NCBI GenBank assembly: GCA_030765055.1
Contig: CM060950.1
Span: 271,758,884-271,822,883, forward strand
From: Mantis religiosa
Lineage: Eukaryota > Arthropoda > Insecta > Mantodea > Mantidae
Reading direction: 5' to 3'
Length of the DNA: 64,000 nt
Under the pieces are notes generated by a model. The model searched no databases, was not told the DNA's origin, and saw nothing but the letters and a program-made list of their open reading frames with translations. Shown here piece by piece: positions 9,490-24,600 of this stretch (position 1 is the first letter of the stretch; each line of letters begins with the position of its first letter). A program made the translations under genes and the position numbers.

Positions 9490-12250
9490 ATGGATGGATG
9501 GACGGATGGAGGGACGGATGGACGGATGGAGGGACGGACGGCTGGACGGACGGACGGATGGACGGACGGATGGACGGACGGATGGAAGGACGGTTGGATG
9601 GACGTGCAGATGGATGGACGGACGGATGGTTGGACGGACGGTTGGATGGACGGACGGATGGATTGAGGGGCGGAAGGATGGAGGACTGATGGAGGGACGG
9701 ATGGACGGATGGACGGACGGATGGACGGATGGACGGATGGATGGACGGACGGATGGACGGAGGGAAGGACGGATGGACGGAGGGAAGGACGGATGGACGG
9801 ACGGAGGGACGGATGGATGGTTGGACGAATGGAGGGTTGTACGAATGGAGGGTTGTACGGATCGAGGGTTGGACGGATGGAGGGACGGACGGATGGAGGG
9901 ACGGACGGATGGAGGGACGGACGGATGGAGGGACAGACGGATGTAGGGACGGACGGATGGACGGACGGATGAACGGACGGACGGATGGATGGATGGATGG
10001 ACGGACGGACGGATGGACGGACGGACGGATGGACGGATGGACGGATGAACGGTCGGAAGGATGGACGGACAGAGGGACGGACGGACGGACGGATGGATGG
10101 ACGGATGGGTGGATGGACGGATAGTTGGATGGACGGATGGGTGGATTGAAGGATGGTTGGATGGACGGATGGTTGCATGGAAGGATGGGTGGATGGACGG
10201 ATGGGTGGATGGACGGATGGGTGGATGGACTGATGGGTGGATGGACGGATGGGTGGATGGACTGAGGGGTGGATGGACGGATGTTTGGATGGACGGATGG
10301 GTGGATGGACGGACGGGTGGATAGACGGACGCCTGCATGGACGGACTTGTGGTTGGACGGACGGGTGGATAGACGGACGGATGGATGGACGGATGGGTGC
10401 GTGGACGGATGGGTGGTTGGACGGATGGGTGGATGGACGGATGGATCGATGGACGGAGGGATCGATGGATGGATGGATGGTTGGACGGATGGCTGGATAT
10501 ACGGATGGATGGATGGACGGATGGAGGGACGGACGGATAGAGGGACGGACGGATGGAGGGACGGACAGATGGAGGGACGGACGGATGGAGGGACGGACGG
10601 ATGGACGGACGGACGGATGGACAGACGGACGGATGGACGGCCGGACGGATGGACGGACGGACGGATGGACGGACGGACGGATGGATGGACGGACGGACGG
10701 ATGGACGGACGGACGGTGGACGGACGGACGGACGGATGGACGGACGGACGGACGGATGGACGGTTGGATGGACGGACGGATGGATGGACGGACGGATGGA
10801 CGCACGGACGGACGGATGGATGGACGCACGGATGGATGGACGGACGAATGGATGGATGGACGGGTGGATGGATGGACGGATGGAGGGACGGATGGACGGA
10901 TGGAGGGACGGACGGCTGGACGGACGGACGGATGGACGGACGGATGGACGGACGGATGGAAGGACGGTTGGATGGACGTGCAGATGGATGGACGGACGGA
11001 TGGTTGGACGGACGGTTGGATGGACGGACGGATGGATTGAGGGGCGGAAGGATGGAGGACTGATGGAGGGACGGATGGACGGATGGACGGACGGATGGAC
11101 GGATGGACGGATGGATGGACGGATGGACGGACGGATGGACGGAGGGAAGGACGGATGGACGGAGGGAAGGACGGATGGACGGACGGAGGGACGGATGGAT
11201 GGTTGGACGAATGGAGGGTTGTACGAATGGAGGGTTGTACGGATCGAGGGTTGGACGGATGGAGGGACGGACGGATGGAGGGACGGACGGATGGAGGGAT
11301 GGACGGATGGAGGGACAGACGGATGTAGGGACGGACGGATGGACGGACGGATGAACGGACGGACGGATGGATGGATGGATGGACGGACGGACGGATGGAC
11401 GGACGGACGGATGGACGGATGGACGGATGAACGGTCGGAAGGATGGACGGACAGAGGGACGGACGGACGGACGGATGGATGGACGGATGGGTGGATGGAC
11501 GGATAGTTGGATGGACGGATGGGTGGATTGAAGGATGGTTGGATGGACGGATGGTTGCATGGAAGGATGGGTGGATGGACGGATGGGTGGATGGACGGAT
11601 GGGTGGATGGACTGATGGGTGGATGGACGGATGGGTGGATGGACTGAGGGGTGGATGGACGGATGTTTGGATGGACGGATGGGTGGATGGACGGACGGGT
11701 GGATAGACGGACGCCTGCATGGACGGACTTGTGGTTGGACGGACGGGTGGATAGACGGACGGATGGATGGACGGATGGGTGCGTGGACGGATGGGTGGTT
11801 GGACGGATGGGTGGATGGACGGATGGATCGATGGACGGAGGGATCGATGGATGGATGGATGGTTGGACGGATGGCTGGATATACGGATGGATGGATAGAC
11901 GGATGGAGGGACGGACGGATAGAGGGACGGACGGATGGAGGGACGGACAGATGGAGGGACGGACGGATGGAGGGACGGACGGATGGACGGACGGACGGAT
12001 GGACAGACGGACGGATGGACGGCCGGACGGATGGACGGACGGACGGATGGACGGACGGACGGATGGATGGACGGACGGACGGATGGACGGACGGACGGTG
12101 GACGGACGGACGGACGGATGGACGGACGGACGGACGGATGGACGGTTGGATGGACGGACGGATGGATGGACGGACGGATGGACGCACGGACGGACGGATG
12201 GATGGACGCACGGATGGATGGACGGACGAATGGATGGATGGACGGGTGGA
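9490..12250 (+). repeat. Two 1.38-kb higher-order units in tandem
   Basis: Sequence from about 9,490 to 10,867 recurs from about 10,868 to 12,250. Landmark variants recur at a constant offset: GACGTGCAGATGG at 9,601 and 10,975, and a GATTGAGGGGCGGAAGG word at 9,661 and 11,035 (offset 1,374). The offset becomes 1,382 after an 8-bp insertion near 11,110, and later landmarks keep it. By eye the copies are near-identical. Edges are approximate. Confidence 0.85.
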
Positions 12251-12904
12251 TGGACGGATGGGTGGATGGACGGACAGGTGCATGGACGGAGGGGTGGATG
12301 GACGGAGGGGTGGACGGACGGACGGGTGGATGGACGGACGGTTGGATGGACGGACGGGTGTTTGGACGGATGGGTGGATGGACGGATGGGTGAATGGACG
12401 GAAATGTGAATGGACGGATGGGGGCACGGACGGATTCGTGGTTGAACGGATGGGTGGATGGACGGATGGATCGATGGACGGTTGGATGGTTGGACGGATG
12501 GATGGTTGGACGGATGGCTGGATATACGGATGGATCGATGGCTGGATGGATGGACGGGTGGATGGTTGGACGGATGGAGGGTTGGACGGATGGAGGGTTG
12601 GACGGATGGAGGTTTGGACGGATGGAGGGACGGACGGATGGGGGGAAGGACGGATGGAGGGACGGACGGATGGACGGACGGACGGATGGACGGACGGATG
12701 GACGGACGGACGGATGGACGGACCGATGGATGGACGGACGGACGGATGGACGGACGGAATGTGGACGGACGGTGGACGGACGGACGGATGGATGGACGGA
12801 CGGACGGACGGACGGACGGACGGATGGACGGATGGATGGACGGACGGATGGATGGACGGACGGATGGATATACGGACGGACGGATGGATGGACGGACGGA
12901 TGGA

Positions 12905-15632
12905 TGGACGGACGGATGGATGTACGGACGGGTGGATGGATGGACGGTGGATGGACGGACAGGTGCATGGACGGAGGGGTGGATGGACGCAGGGGTGGAT
13001 GGACGGAGGGGTGGATGTACGGACGGGTGAATGGACGGACGGTTGGATGGACGGACGGGTGGTTGGACGGATGGGTGGAAGGACGGATGGGTGGATGGAC
13101 GGATGGGTGGATGGACGGAAAGGTGAATGGACGGAGGGGTGCAAAGACGGATTCGTGGTTGAACGGATGGATGGATGGACGGATGGGTGGATGGACGGAT
13201 GGATCGATGGACGGTTGGATGGTTGGACGGATGGATGGTTGGACGCATGGCTGGATATACGGATGGATGGATGGACGAATGGATGGATTGATGGACGGGT
13301 GGATGGTTGGACGGATGGAGGGTTGAACGGATGGAGGGTTGGACGGCTGGAGGGTTGAACGGATGGAGGGACGGACGGATGGCGGGAAGGACGGATGGAC
13401 GGTCGGACGGATGGAGGGACGGACGGATGGAGGGAAGGACGGATGGACGGACGGACGGATGGAAGGACGGCCGAATGGACGGCCAGACGGATGGACGGAC
13501 GGACGGATGGACGGACGGACGGATGGACGGACGGACGGATGAACGGACGGACGGATGGACAGACGCACGGATGGCCGGATGGATGGACGGACGGATGGAT
13601 GGACGGACGGACGGATGGACGGACGGATGGATGGACGGACGGATGGATGCACGGTTGGATGGTTGGACGGACGGATGGGTGGACGGATTGCTGGAAGGAC
13701 GGACGGATGGATGGACGGACGGATGGATGAACGGACAAATGGATGGACGGACAAATGTTTGCACGGATGGATGGACGGTCTGAGTGATGGACGGACGGAT
13801 GGATGGACGGACGGTTGGATGGACGGACGGGTGGATGGACGGACGGCTGGATGGACGGACGGCTGGATGGACGTACGGGTGGATGGTCGGAGGGGTCAAT
13901 GGACGGATGGGTGGATGGACGGATGGAGGGACGGATGGAGGGATGGACGGACGGATGGACGGATGGACGGACGGAAGGACGGACGGATGGAGGGATGGAT
14001 GGATGGACGGATGGATGGATGAAAGGACAGAGGGATGGATGGACGGATGGTTTCATTGACAGGATGGATGGAGGGACGGATGGACGGACGGATGGATGGA
14101 CGGACGGACGGTTGGACGGACGGATGGATGGACGGACAAATGGATGGACGGACAAATGCATGCACGGATGGATGGATGGACGGACGGCTGGACGTACGGA
14201 CGGATGGATGGACGGACGGATCGATGGACGGACGCATGGATGGACGGACGGGCGGATGGACGGACGCTTGGACGGACGGATGGATGTACGGACGGGTGGA
14301 TGGATGGACGGTGGATGGACGGACAGGTGCATGGACGGAGGGGTGGATGGACGCAGGGGTGGATGGACGGAGGGGTGGATGTACGGACGGGTGAATGGAC
14401 GGACGGTTGGATGGACGGACGGGTGGTTGGACGGATGGGTGGTAGGACGGATGGGTGGATGGACGGATGGGTGGATGGACGGAAAGGTGAATGGACGGAG
14501 GGGTGCAAAGACGGATTCGTGGTTGAACGGATGGATGGATGGACGGATGGGTGGATGGACGGATGGATCGATGGACGGTTGGATGTTTGGACGGATGGAT
14601 GGTTGGACGCATGGCTGGATATACGGATGGATGGATGGACGAATGGATGGATTGATGGACGGGTGGATGGTTGGACGGATGGAGGGTTGAACGGATGGAG
14701 GGTTGGACGGCTGGAGGGTTGAACGGATGGAGGGACGGACGGATGGCGGGAAGGACGGATGGACGGTCGGACGGATGGAGGGACGGACGGATGGAGGGAA
14801 GGACGGATGGACGGACGGACGGATGGAAGGTCGGCCGAATGGACGGCCAGACGGATGGACGGACGGACGGATGGACGGACGGACGGATGGACGGACGGAC
14901 GGATGAACGGACGGACGGATGGACAGATGCACGGATGGCCGGATGGATGGACGGACGGATGGATGGACGGACGGACGGATGGACGGACGGATGGATGGAC
15001 GGACGGATGGATGCACGGTTGGATGGTTGGACGGACGGATGGGTGGACGGATTGCTGGAAGGACGGACGGATGGATGGACGGACGGATGGATGAACGGAC
15101 AAATGGATGGACGGACAAATGTTTGCACGGATGGATGGACGGTCTGAGTGATGGACGGACGGATGGATGGACGGACGGTTGGATGGACGGACGGGTGGAT
15201 GGACGGACGGCTGGATGGACGGACGGCTGGATGGACGTACGGGTGGATGGTCGGAGGGGTCAATGGACGGATGGGTGGATGGACGGATGGAGGGACGGAT
15301 GGAGGGATGGACGGACGGATGGACGGATGGACGGACGGAAGGACGGACGGATGGAGGGATGGATGGATGGACGGATGGATGGATGAAAGGACAGAGGGAT
15401 GGATGGACGGATGGTTTCATTGACAGGATGGATGGAGGGACGGATGGACGGACGGATGGATGGACGGACGGACGGTTGGACGGACGGATGGATGGACGGA
15501 CATGTGGATGGACGGACAAATGCATGCACGGATGGATGGATGGACGGACGGCTGGACGTACGGACGGATGGATGGACGGACGGATCGATGGACGGACGCA
15601 TGGATGGACGGACGGGCGGATGGACGGACGCT
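12905..15632 (+). repeat. Two 1,364-bp higher-order units in tandem
   Basis: About 12,905-14,268 recurs as 14,269-15,632 with a fixed 1,364-bp offset and only scattered substitutions. The rare word GGTTTCATTGACAGG at about 14,050 recurs at about 15,414, and GTCTGAGTGATGG at about 13,779 recurs at about 15,143. Divergence resumes near 15,632. Confidence 0.85.
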
Positions 15633-18600
15633 TGGATGGACGGATGAATGGAGGGACGGATGGAGGGACGGATGGACGGATGGAGGGACGGATGGGCGAA
15701 TGGAGGGACGGATGGACGGACGGAGGAACGGACGGATGGACGGACGGACGGACTGACGGATGGAAGAGTGCATGGATGGAGGGACGGATGGATGGCTGGA
15801 CGGATGGATGGACGTTCGGATGGATGGACGGACGGATGGTTGGACGGACGGTTGGATGGACGGACGGATGGATTGAGGGGCGTATGGATGGACGGACTGA
15901 TAGAGGGACGGATAGATGGAGGGACTTGTGGACGAATAAAGAAACGGATGGACGGATGGAGGGACGAATGGACGGATGGAGGGACGGATGAACGGGTGGA
16001 TGGACGGATGGACGGATGGAGGGACGGATGGACGGATAGAGGGACGGAAGGACGGATGGACGGACGGATGGACGGATGGACGGACGGATGGACGGATGGA
16101 CGGACGGAGGTACGGATGGACGGACGAAAGGGCGGACGGACGGAGGGACAGACGGAGGTACGGACGGAGGGACGGACGGAAGGACGGGCGCACGGAGGGA
16201 TGGATGGATGGACGGATGGATGGATAAATGGACAGAGGGGTGGATGGACGGATGGATAGATTGACAGGAAGGATGGAGGGACGGATGGACGGACGGATGG
16301 ATGAACGGACGGATGGATGGACGGACGAATGAATGGACGGACGGATGGATGGTCGGACGGATGGAGGTACGGACGGATGGAGGGACGGACGGATGGAGGG
16401 ACGGACGGATGGATAGACGGACGGACGGTTGGACGGACGGATGGAGGGACGGACGGTTGGACGGACGGACGGATGGGTGGACGGATGGATGGACGGACGG
16501 ATGAATGGACGGACGGATGGATGGATTGACGGATGGATGGACGGACGGATGTATGGACGGTCGGATGGATGGACGGATGGATGGTGGGACGGATGGATTT
16601 AGGGATGGATGGACGGATGGATGGACGGATGGAGGGACGGATGGACGGATTTATGGACGGATGGACGAATGGAGGGACGGATGGACGGATGGAGAGACGG
16701 ATGTACGGATGGAAGGATGGATGGATGGACGGACGGATGGATGGCAGGAGAGATGGATGGACGTGCGGATGGATGGACGGACGGTTGGATGTACGGACGG
16801 ATGGATTGAGGGGCGGATGGATGGACGGACTGATGGAGGGACGGATGCACGAATAAAGGAACAGATGGACGGATGGAGGGACGAATGAACGGATGGAGGA
16901 CCGGATGGATGGGTGGATGGACGGATGGACGGATGGAGGGTGTGATGGACGGCTGGAGGGACGGATGGGCGGATGGACGGACGGATGGGCGGATGGACGG
17001 TTGGATGGACGGATGGACGGACGGATGGACGGAGGGACGGACGGATGGACGGAGGGAAGGACGGATATACGGATGGACGAATGGACGGGAGGACGGATGG
17101 ATGGTCGAACGGATGGATGGACGGATGGATGGAGGGACGGATGGATGGTTGGACGAATGGAGGGTTGTACGGATAGAGGGTTCGACGGATGGAGGTACGG
17201 ACGGATGGAGGGACGGACGGATGGAGGGACGGACGGATGTAGGGACGGACGGATGGACGGACGGACGGATGGACGGACGGACGGACGGATGGATGGATGG
17301 ATGGACGGACGGATGGACGGACGGACGGATGGACGGATGGCCGGATGGACGGTCGTAAGGATGGACGGACGGAGGGACCGACGGACTGACGGATGGATGG
17401 ACGGATGGGTGGATGGACGGACGGGTGAATGAACGGACGGGTGGATGGACGGAGGGATGGATGGATGGACGGATGAATGTATGAATGGACAGAGGGATGG
17501 ACGGACGGATGGATTGACCGGATGGATGAAGGGACGGATGGACAGACGGATGGATGAACGGACGAATGGATGGACGGACGGATGGAGGGACGGACGGATG
17601 GATTGACGAACGGATGGATAGACGGACGGATGTATGGACGGTTGGATGGATGGACGGACGAATGCATGGAAGGACGTATGGATTTAGGGACGGATGGACG
17701 GATGGATGGACGGATGGACGGATGGACGGATGGAGGGACGGATGGACGGACGGATGGACGGATGGACGAATGGAGGGACGGATGGACGAATGGAGGGACG
17801 GATGGACGGATGGAGAAACGGATGGACGGATGGAGGGACGGATGGACGGATGGACGGACGGATGGACGGAGGGACGGACGGATGGACGGACGGACGGACG
17901 GATGGACGGACGGACGGACGGATGGACGGAAGGACGTACGTATGGACGGATGGATGGACGGACGAATGGATGGACGGACGGATGGATGGAGGGACGGTTG
18001 GAAGGACGGACGGTAGACGTACGGACGGATGGACTGACGGACGGACGTATGGACGTATGGACGGACGGATGGATGGACGGACGGCTGGATGTACGGACGG
18101 ATGGATGTACGGAATGATGGATGGACGGACGTATGGTTGGACGGACGGGTGGATGGACGGACGCGTGGATGGACGGTTGGATGGAAGGACGGATGGAGGG
18201 ACGGATGGACGGACAGAGGGACGGATGGACGAATGGAGGGACGGATGGACGGATGGACGGACGGAGGAACGGACGGATGGACGGACGGACGGACTGACGG
18301 ATGGAAGATTGCATGGCTGGAGGGACGGATGGATGGCCGGACGGATGGATGGACGTGCGGATGGATGGACGTACGGATGGTTGGACGGACGGTTGGATGG
18401 ACGGACGGTTGGATGGACGGACGGATGGATTGAGGGGCGTAGGGATGGACGGACTGATGGAGGGACGGATGGATGGAGGGACGGATGGACGAATAAAGGA
18501 ACGGATGGACGGATGGAGGGACGAATGGACGGATGGAGGGACGGATGAACGGGTGGATGGACGGATGGACGGATGGAGGGACAGATGGACGGATGGAGGG

Positions 18601-21600
18601 ACGGATGGACGGATGGACGGACGGATGGAGGGATGGACGGATGGATGGACGGATGGACGGACGGATAAACGGAGGGACGGACGGATGGACGGAGGGAAGG
18701 ACGGATGGACGGATGGACGGACGGATGGGCGGATGGACGGATAGATGGACGGAAGGACGGACGGATGGACGGAGGGACGGACGGATGGACGGAGGGAAGG
18801 ACGGATATACGGATGGACGAATGGACGGAAGGACGGATGGATGGTCGAACGGATTGATGGACGATTGGATGGAGGGACGGATGGATGGTTGGACGAATGG
18901 AGGGTTGTACGGATAGAGGGTTGGACGGATGGAGGGACGGACGGATGGAGGGACGGACGGATGGAGGGACGGACGGATGTAGGGACGGACGGATGGACGG
19001 ACGGACGGATGGATGGATGGATGGACGGACGGATGGACGTACGGAGGGATGGACGGATGGCCGGACGGACGGATGGACAGACGGACGTTTGGATGGACGG
19101 ACGGGCTGATGGTCGGACGGGTAAATGGACGGACGGACGGTTGGATGGACGGACGGGTGGATGGATGCACGGTTGGATGGACGGACGGGTGGATGGACGG
19201 AAGGACGGGTGGATGGACAGACGGACGGGTGGATGGATGGATTGGTGGACGGTCGGAAGAAAGGGTGGACGGAGGGATGGACGGGTGGACGGACGGATGG
19301 ACGGGTGGACGGACGGACGGGTTGACGGACGGATGGACGGATGGACGGGTGGATGGACGGATGGACGGATGGATGCACGAGTGGACGGTAGGATGGGCGG
19401 ACGGACGGATGGACGGGTGGACGGATAGATGGACGGACGGTTGGATGAACGCCCAGAGGGATGGACCAACGGACGGAGGGATGGACGGACGGATGGACGA
19501 ATGGATTGACAAACGGACGGATGGATGAACGCACAGAGGGGTGGACGGACGGACGGAGGGATGGACGGGCGGACGGATGCATGGACGGACGGACGGATGG
19601 AGTGAGGGACGGATGGACGGACGGATGGACGGACGGACGAATGGATGGACGGGTGGAAGGGCGGACGGGTGGATGGACGGACGGGTGGATGGACGCACTG
19701 ATGGACGGACGGGTAGATGGACGGACGGACGGGTGCATGGACGGACGGGTGGATGGACGGACGGGTGAATGTTCGGACGGACGGGTGGATGGACGGACTG
19801 TTGGACGGTTGGACGGGTGGACGGACGAACGGCCGGGTGCACGGACGGGTGGATGGACGGACGGATGGATGGACGGTCGGATGGATGGATGGATGTATGG
19901 ATGGACGGACGGATGGACGGATGGGCGGACGGATGGACGGTTGGACGGACGCATAGATGGATGGACCGACGGATGGACGTACGGGTGGATGGACGGACGG
20001 TGGGTGGACGGACGGGTGGATGGACGGTCGTGTGGATGGACGGACGGGAGGTTGGACCGACGGGCGGATTGACGGACGGGTGCATGGTCGGACGGATGGG
20101 TGGGTGGACGGATGGATGGACGGATGGACGGATGGATGGACGGTTGGGGGGATGGAGGGACGGATGGACGGATGGACGGACGGATGGAGGGAGGGAGGGA
20201 CGGATGGATGGACGGAGGGACTGTTGGATGGACCGACGGACGGTAGGATTGAAGGACGGTCGGGCGGAAGGATGGACGGACGTTTGGATGGACGGACGGA
20301 CGGATGGATGAATGAATGTATGGATGGAGAGACGGATGGACGGATGGACGGACGGATGGACTTATGGATGAACGGATGGACGGATGGATGCACGGATGGA
20401 CGGATGGATGACGGATGGACGGACGGACGGACGGATGTTCGGAGGTACGGATGGACGGACGGAGGGATGGACGGATGGCCGGACGGACGGATGGACAGAC
20501 GGACGTTGGGATGGACGGACGGTTAGATGGACGGACGGAGGGATGGGCGGAAGGGTGGACGGACGGACGGGGAGACGGACGGACAGGTGGACGGACGTAC
20601 GGATTGACGGACGGACGGATTGAATTACTGACGGATGGACGGACGGATGGACGGACGGATGGACGGACGGATGGACGATCGGACGGATGGCCGGACGGGT
20701 GGACGGACGGTTGGATGGACGGACGGGTGGATGGACGGACGGATTGACGGACGCGTGGATGGACGGACGGTCGGTTGCCTGGACGGACCTGTGGATGGAC
20801 GGACGGGCTGATGGTCGGACGGGTAAATGGACGGACGAGTGGATGGACGGACGGGTGGATAGATGCACGGTTGGATGGACGGACGGGTGGATGGAAGGAC
20901 GGACGGGTGGATGGACAGACGGTCGGGTGGATGGACGGACGGGTGGATGGATGCACGGTTGGACGGACGGACGGAGGGATGGACGGACGGACGGTTGGAT
21001 GGAAGGACGGATGGATGAACACACGGAGGGATGGACGGACGGACGGAGGGATGGACGGACGGATGGATGGACGGTCGGACGGTTGGATGGACGGACGGAC
21101 GGATCGATGAACGCACAGAGGGATGGACGGACGGACGTAGGGATGGACGGACGGAAGGATGGACTGACGGACGGATGGACGGACGGATGGCCGGACGGTT
21201 GGATGGACGGACGGGTGGATGGACGGACGTTTTGTCGGACGCTCGGGTGGACGGACGGACGGGTGGATGGACGGACGGACGGGTGGATTGACTTATGGAA
21301 GGGTGGATGGACGGACGGACCGGTGGATGGTCGGACGGACGGTTGGATGGACGGACGGACGGATGGACGGAAGGATGGACGGAAGGACGGATGGATGGAC
21401 GGACGAATGGATGGATGGAGGGATGGATAAATGAACGGATGGATGGATGGAGGAATGGATGAATGGACGGATGGATGGATGGACGGGTGGATGGACGGAC
21501 GGACGGATGAAAGGATGGATGAACGGATGGACGGATGAATGGACAAATGGATGGACGGATGGACGGATGGATGGACGTTTGGAGGGATGGATGGACGGAT

Positions 21601-24600
21601 GGACGGATGGATGGACGGATGGACGGAGGGATGGACGGATGGACGGATGGATGTACGGATGGATGGACGGATGGACGGATGGATGGAAGGATGGACGGAT
21701 GGACGGATGGACGGATTGATGGACGGATGGATGGAGGCAGGGATGAGTGGATGGACGGGTGGACGGTGGGACGGATGGACGGAGGGACGGGCGGATGGAT
21801 GGACGGACGGATGGATGGATGAATTGTTGAACGGACGGATGGATGGGCGGACGGAGGGATGGACGGATGGATGGATGGACGGAGGGAGGGATGGACGGAC
21901 GGACAGATGGACGGAAGGACGGATGGACGGGCAGACGGATGGACGGACTGACGGATGATCGGACGGACGGATGGACGGACGGATGGACGGACGGATGGAC
22001 GGACGGACGGATGGAAAGAGGGACGGATGGACGGACGGATGGACGGACGGATGGACGGACGGATGTATGGACGGACGTATGGACGGATGGACGGACAGAC
22101 GAATGGATGGACGGATGGACGGTTGGATGGACGGATGGATGGCTGGATGGACGGATGGACGGATGGATGGACGGATGGACGGACGGATGGACGGTTGGAC
22201 GGATGGATGGACGGACGGTTGGATGGACGGACTGTTGGATGGGCGAACGGGTGGATGGACGGACGGGTGGATGGAGGAACGGATGGATGGACGGCTGGAC
22301 TAATGGATGGACGGCCGGATGGAAGTACGGAGGGAGGGACGGCTGGACGGTCAGACGGAGGCACGGGGGGACGGACGGACGGACGGGTGGATGGACGGAC
22401 GGGTGGATGGACGGACGGGTGGGTGGTTGGACGGGTGGATGGACGGACGGGTGGATGGACGGACGGACGGATGGAGGGACAGACGGGTGGACGGATAGAT
22501 GGACGGACGGACGGGTGGATGAACGCACGGATGGATGGAGGGACGGATGGATGGATGGACGGACAGATGGATGGACGGAAGGATGGATGGACGAATTGTT
22601 GGATTGACGGACGGATGGATGGATGGACGGATGGATGGATGGACGGACGGATGGACGGATGGATGGATGGATGCATAAATGGATGGAAGGATGGATGGAT
22701 AGACGGATGGAAGGATGGACGGAAGGATGGATGGAGGGATGGAGGGACGGATGGACGGATGGACGGATGGATGGACGGATGGAGGGACGGATGGACGGAC
22801 GGGTGGATGGACGGACGGCGGGATGGACGGACGGGTGAATGGTCGGACGGGTGAATGGACGTACAGCATGATGGACGGATTGGTGGATGGACGGACGGTT
22901 GGACGAACGGACGGGTGGTTCGACGGTAGTTTAGATGGACGGTCGGTTGGATTGACGGACGGACGGTTGGATTGACGGACGGGTGGATGGCCGTATGGAT
23001 GGATGGACGGACGGATGGAGGGACAGACGGGTGGACGGATAGATGGACGGACGGACGGGTGGATGAACGCACGGATGGATGGAGGGACGGATGGATGGAT
23101 GGACGGACAGATGGATGGACGGAAGGATGGATGGACGAATTGATGGATTGACGGACGGATGGATGGATGGACGGATGGATGGATGGAGGATGGATGGACG
23201 GATGGATGCATGGATGGATAAATGGAGGGACGGATGGATGCATAGACGGATGGAAGGATGGATGGATGGATGGAGGGACGGATGGACGGATGGCCGGATG
23301 GATGGACGGATGGACGGATGGAGGGACGGATGGACGGACGGGTGGATGGACGGACGGCGGGATGGACGGACGGGTGAATGGACGGAAGGGTGGATGGACG
23401 TACTGCGTGATGGACGGACGGGTGGATGGACGGAAGGTTGGACGGACGGACGGGTGGATCGACGGACGTTTGGATGGACGGACGGTTGGATGGACGGACG
23501 GGCGGATGGACGGACGGCGGGTGGATGGACTTACGGAAGGGTGGATGGACGGACGGACGGGTGGATGGTAGGAAGGACGTGTGGACGGACGGACGGCCGG
23601 GTGGACGGACGGATGGACGGAAGGATGGACGGAAGGATGGACGGAAGGACGGATGGATGGACGGAAGAATGGATGGATGGACGGTTGGATAAATGAGCGT
23701 AAGGATGGATGGGCGAATGGATGGATGGACGGATGGATGGATGGACGGATGGATGGATGGACGGATGGATGAACGGGTGGTTGGATGGAAGGACGGGTGG
23801 ATGGACGGACGTGTGGATGGACGGACGGGTGGATGGACGGACGGGTGGATGGATTGATGGACGGGTATATGGATGGACGGGTGGACGGACGGACGGACGG
23901 ATGAAAGGATGGATGGACGGATGGATGGACGGATGGATGGAAGGATGGACGGATGGATGGACGGTTGGAGGGATGGGTGGACGGATGGACGGATGGATGG
24001 ACGGATGGAAGGATGGATGGACGGATGGACGGATGGATCGACGGTTTGATGGACGGAGGGGCTGATGGATGGACGGAGGGACGGATGGATTGACGGAGGG
24101 ACGGTTGGATGGACCGACGGACGGCAGGATGGAAGGACGGTCGGGGGGATGGATGGACGTACGGACGGTTGGATGGACGGACGGACGGATGGATGGATGG
24201 ATGGATGGATGTATGGATGGACGGACGGATGGACGGATGGACGGACGGATGGACGGATGGACGGACGGATAGACGGATGGACCGACCGATGGACGTACGT
24301 GTAGATGGACGGACGGTGGGTGGACGGACGGGTGGATGGACGGTAGGTGGATGTACGGACGGGTGGATGGACGGACGGGTGGATGGACGGAAGGATGTAC
24401 GGATGGACAGATGAATGGACGGATGGACGGATGGATGGACGGTTGGGGGGATGGATGTACGGATGGACGGATGGATGGACGGATGGATGGAGGGAGGGAC
24501 GGATGGATACACGGAGGGACGTTTGGATGGACCGAAGGACGGTAGGATGGAAGGACGGTCGGACGGAAAGATGGACGCACGGACGGATTGATGGATGGTC

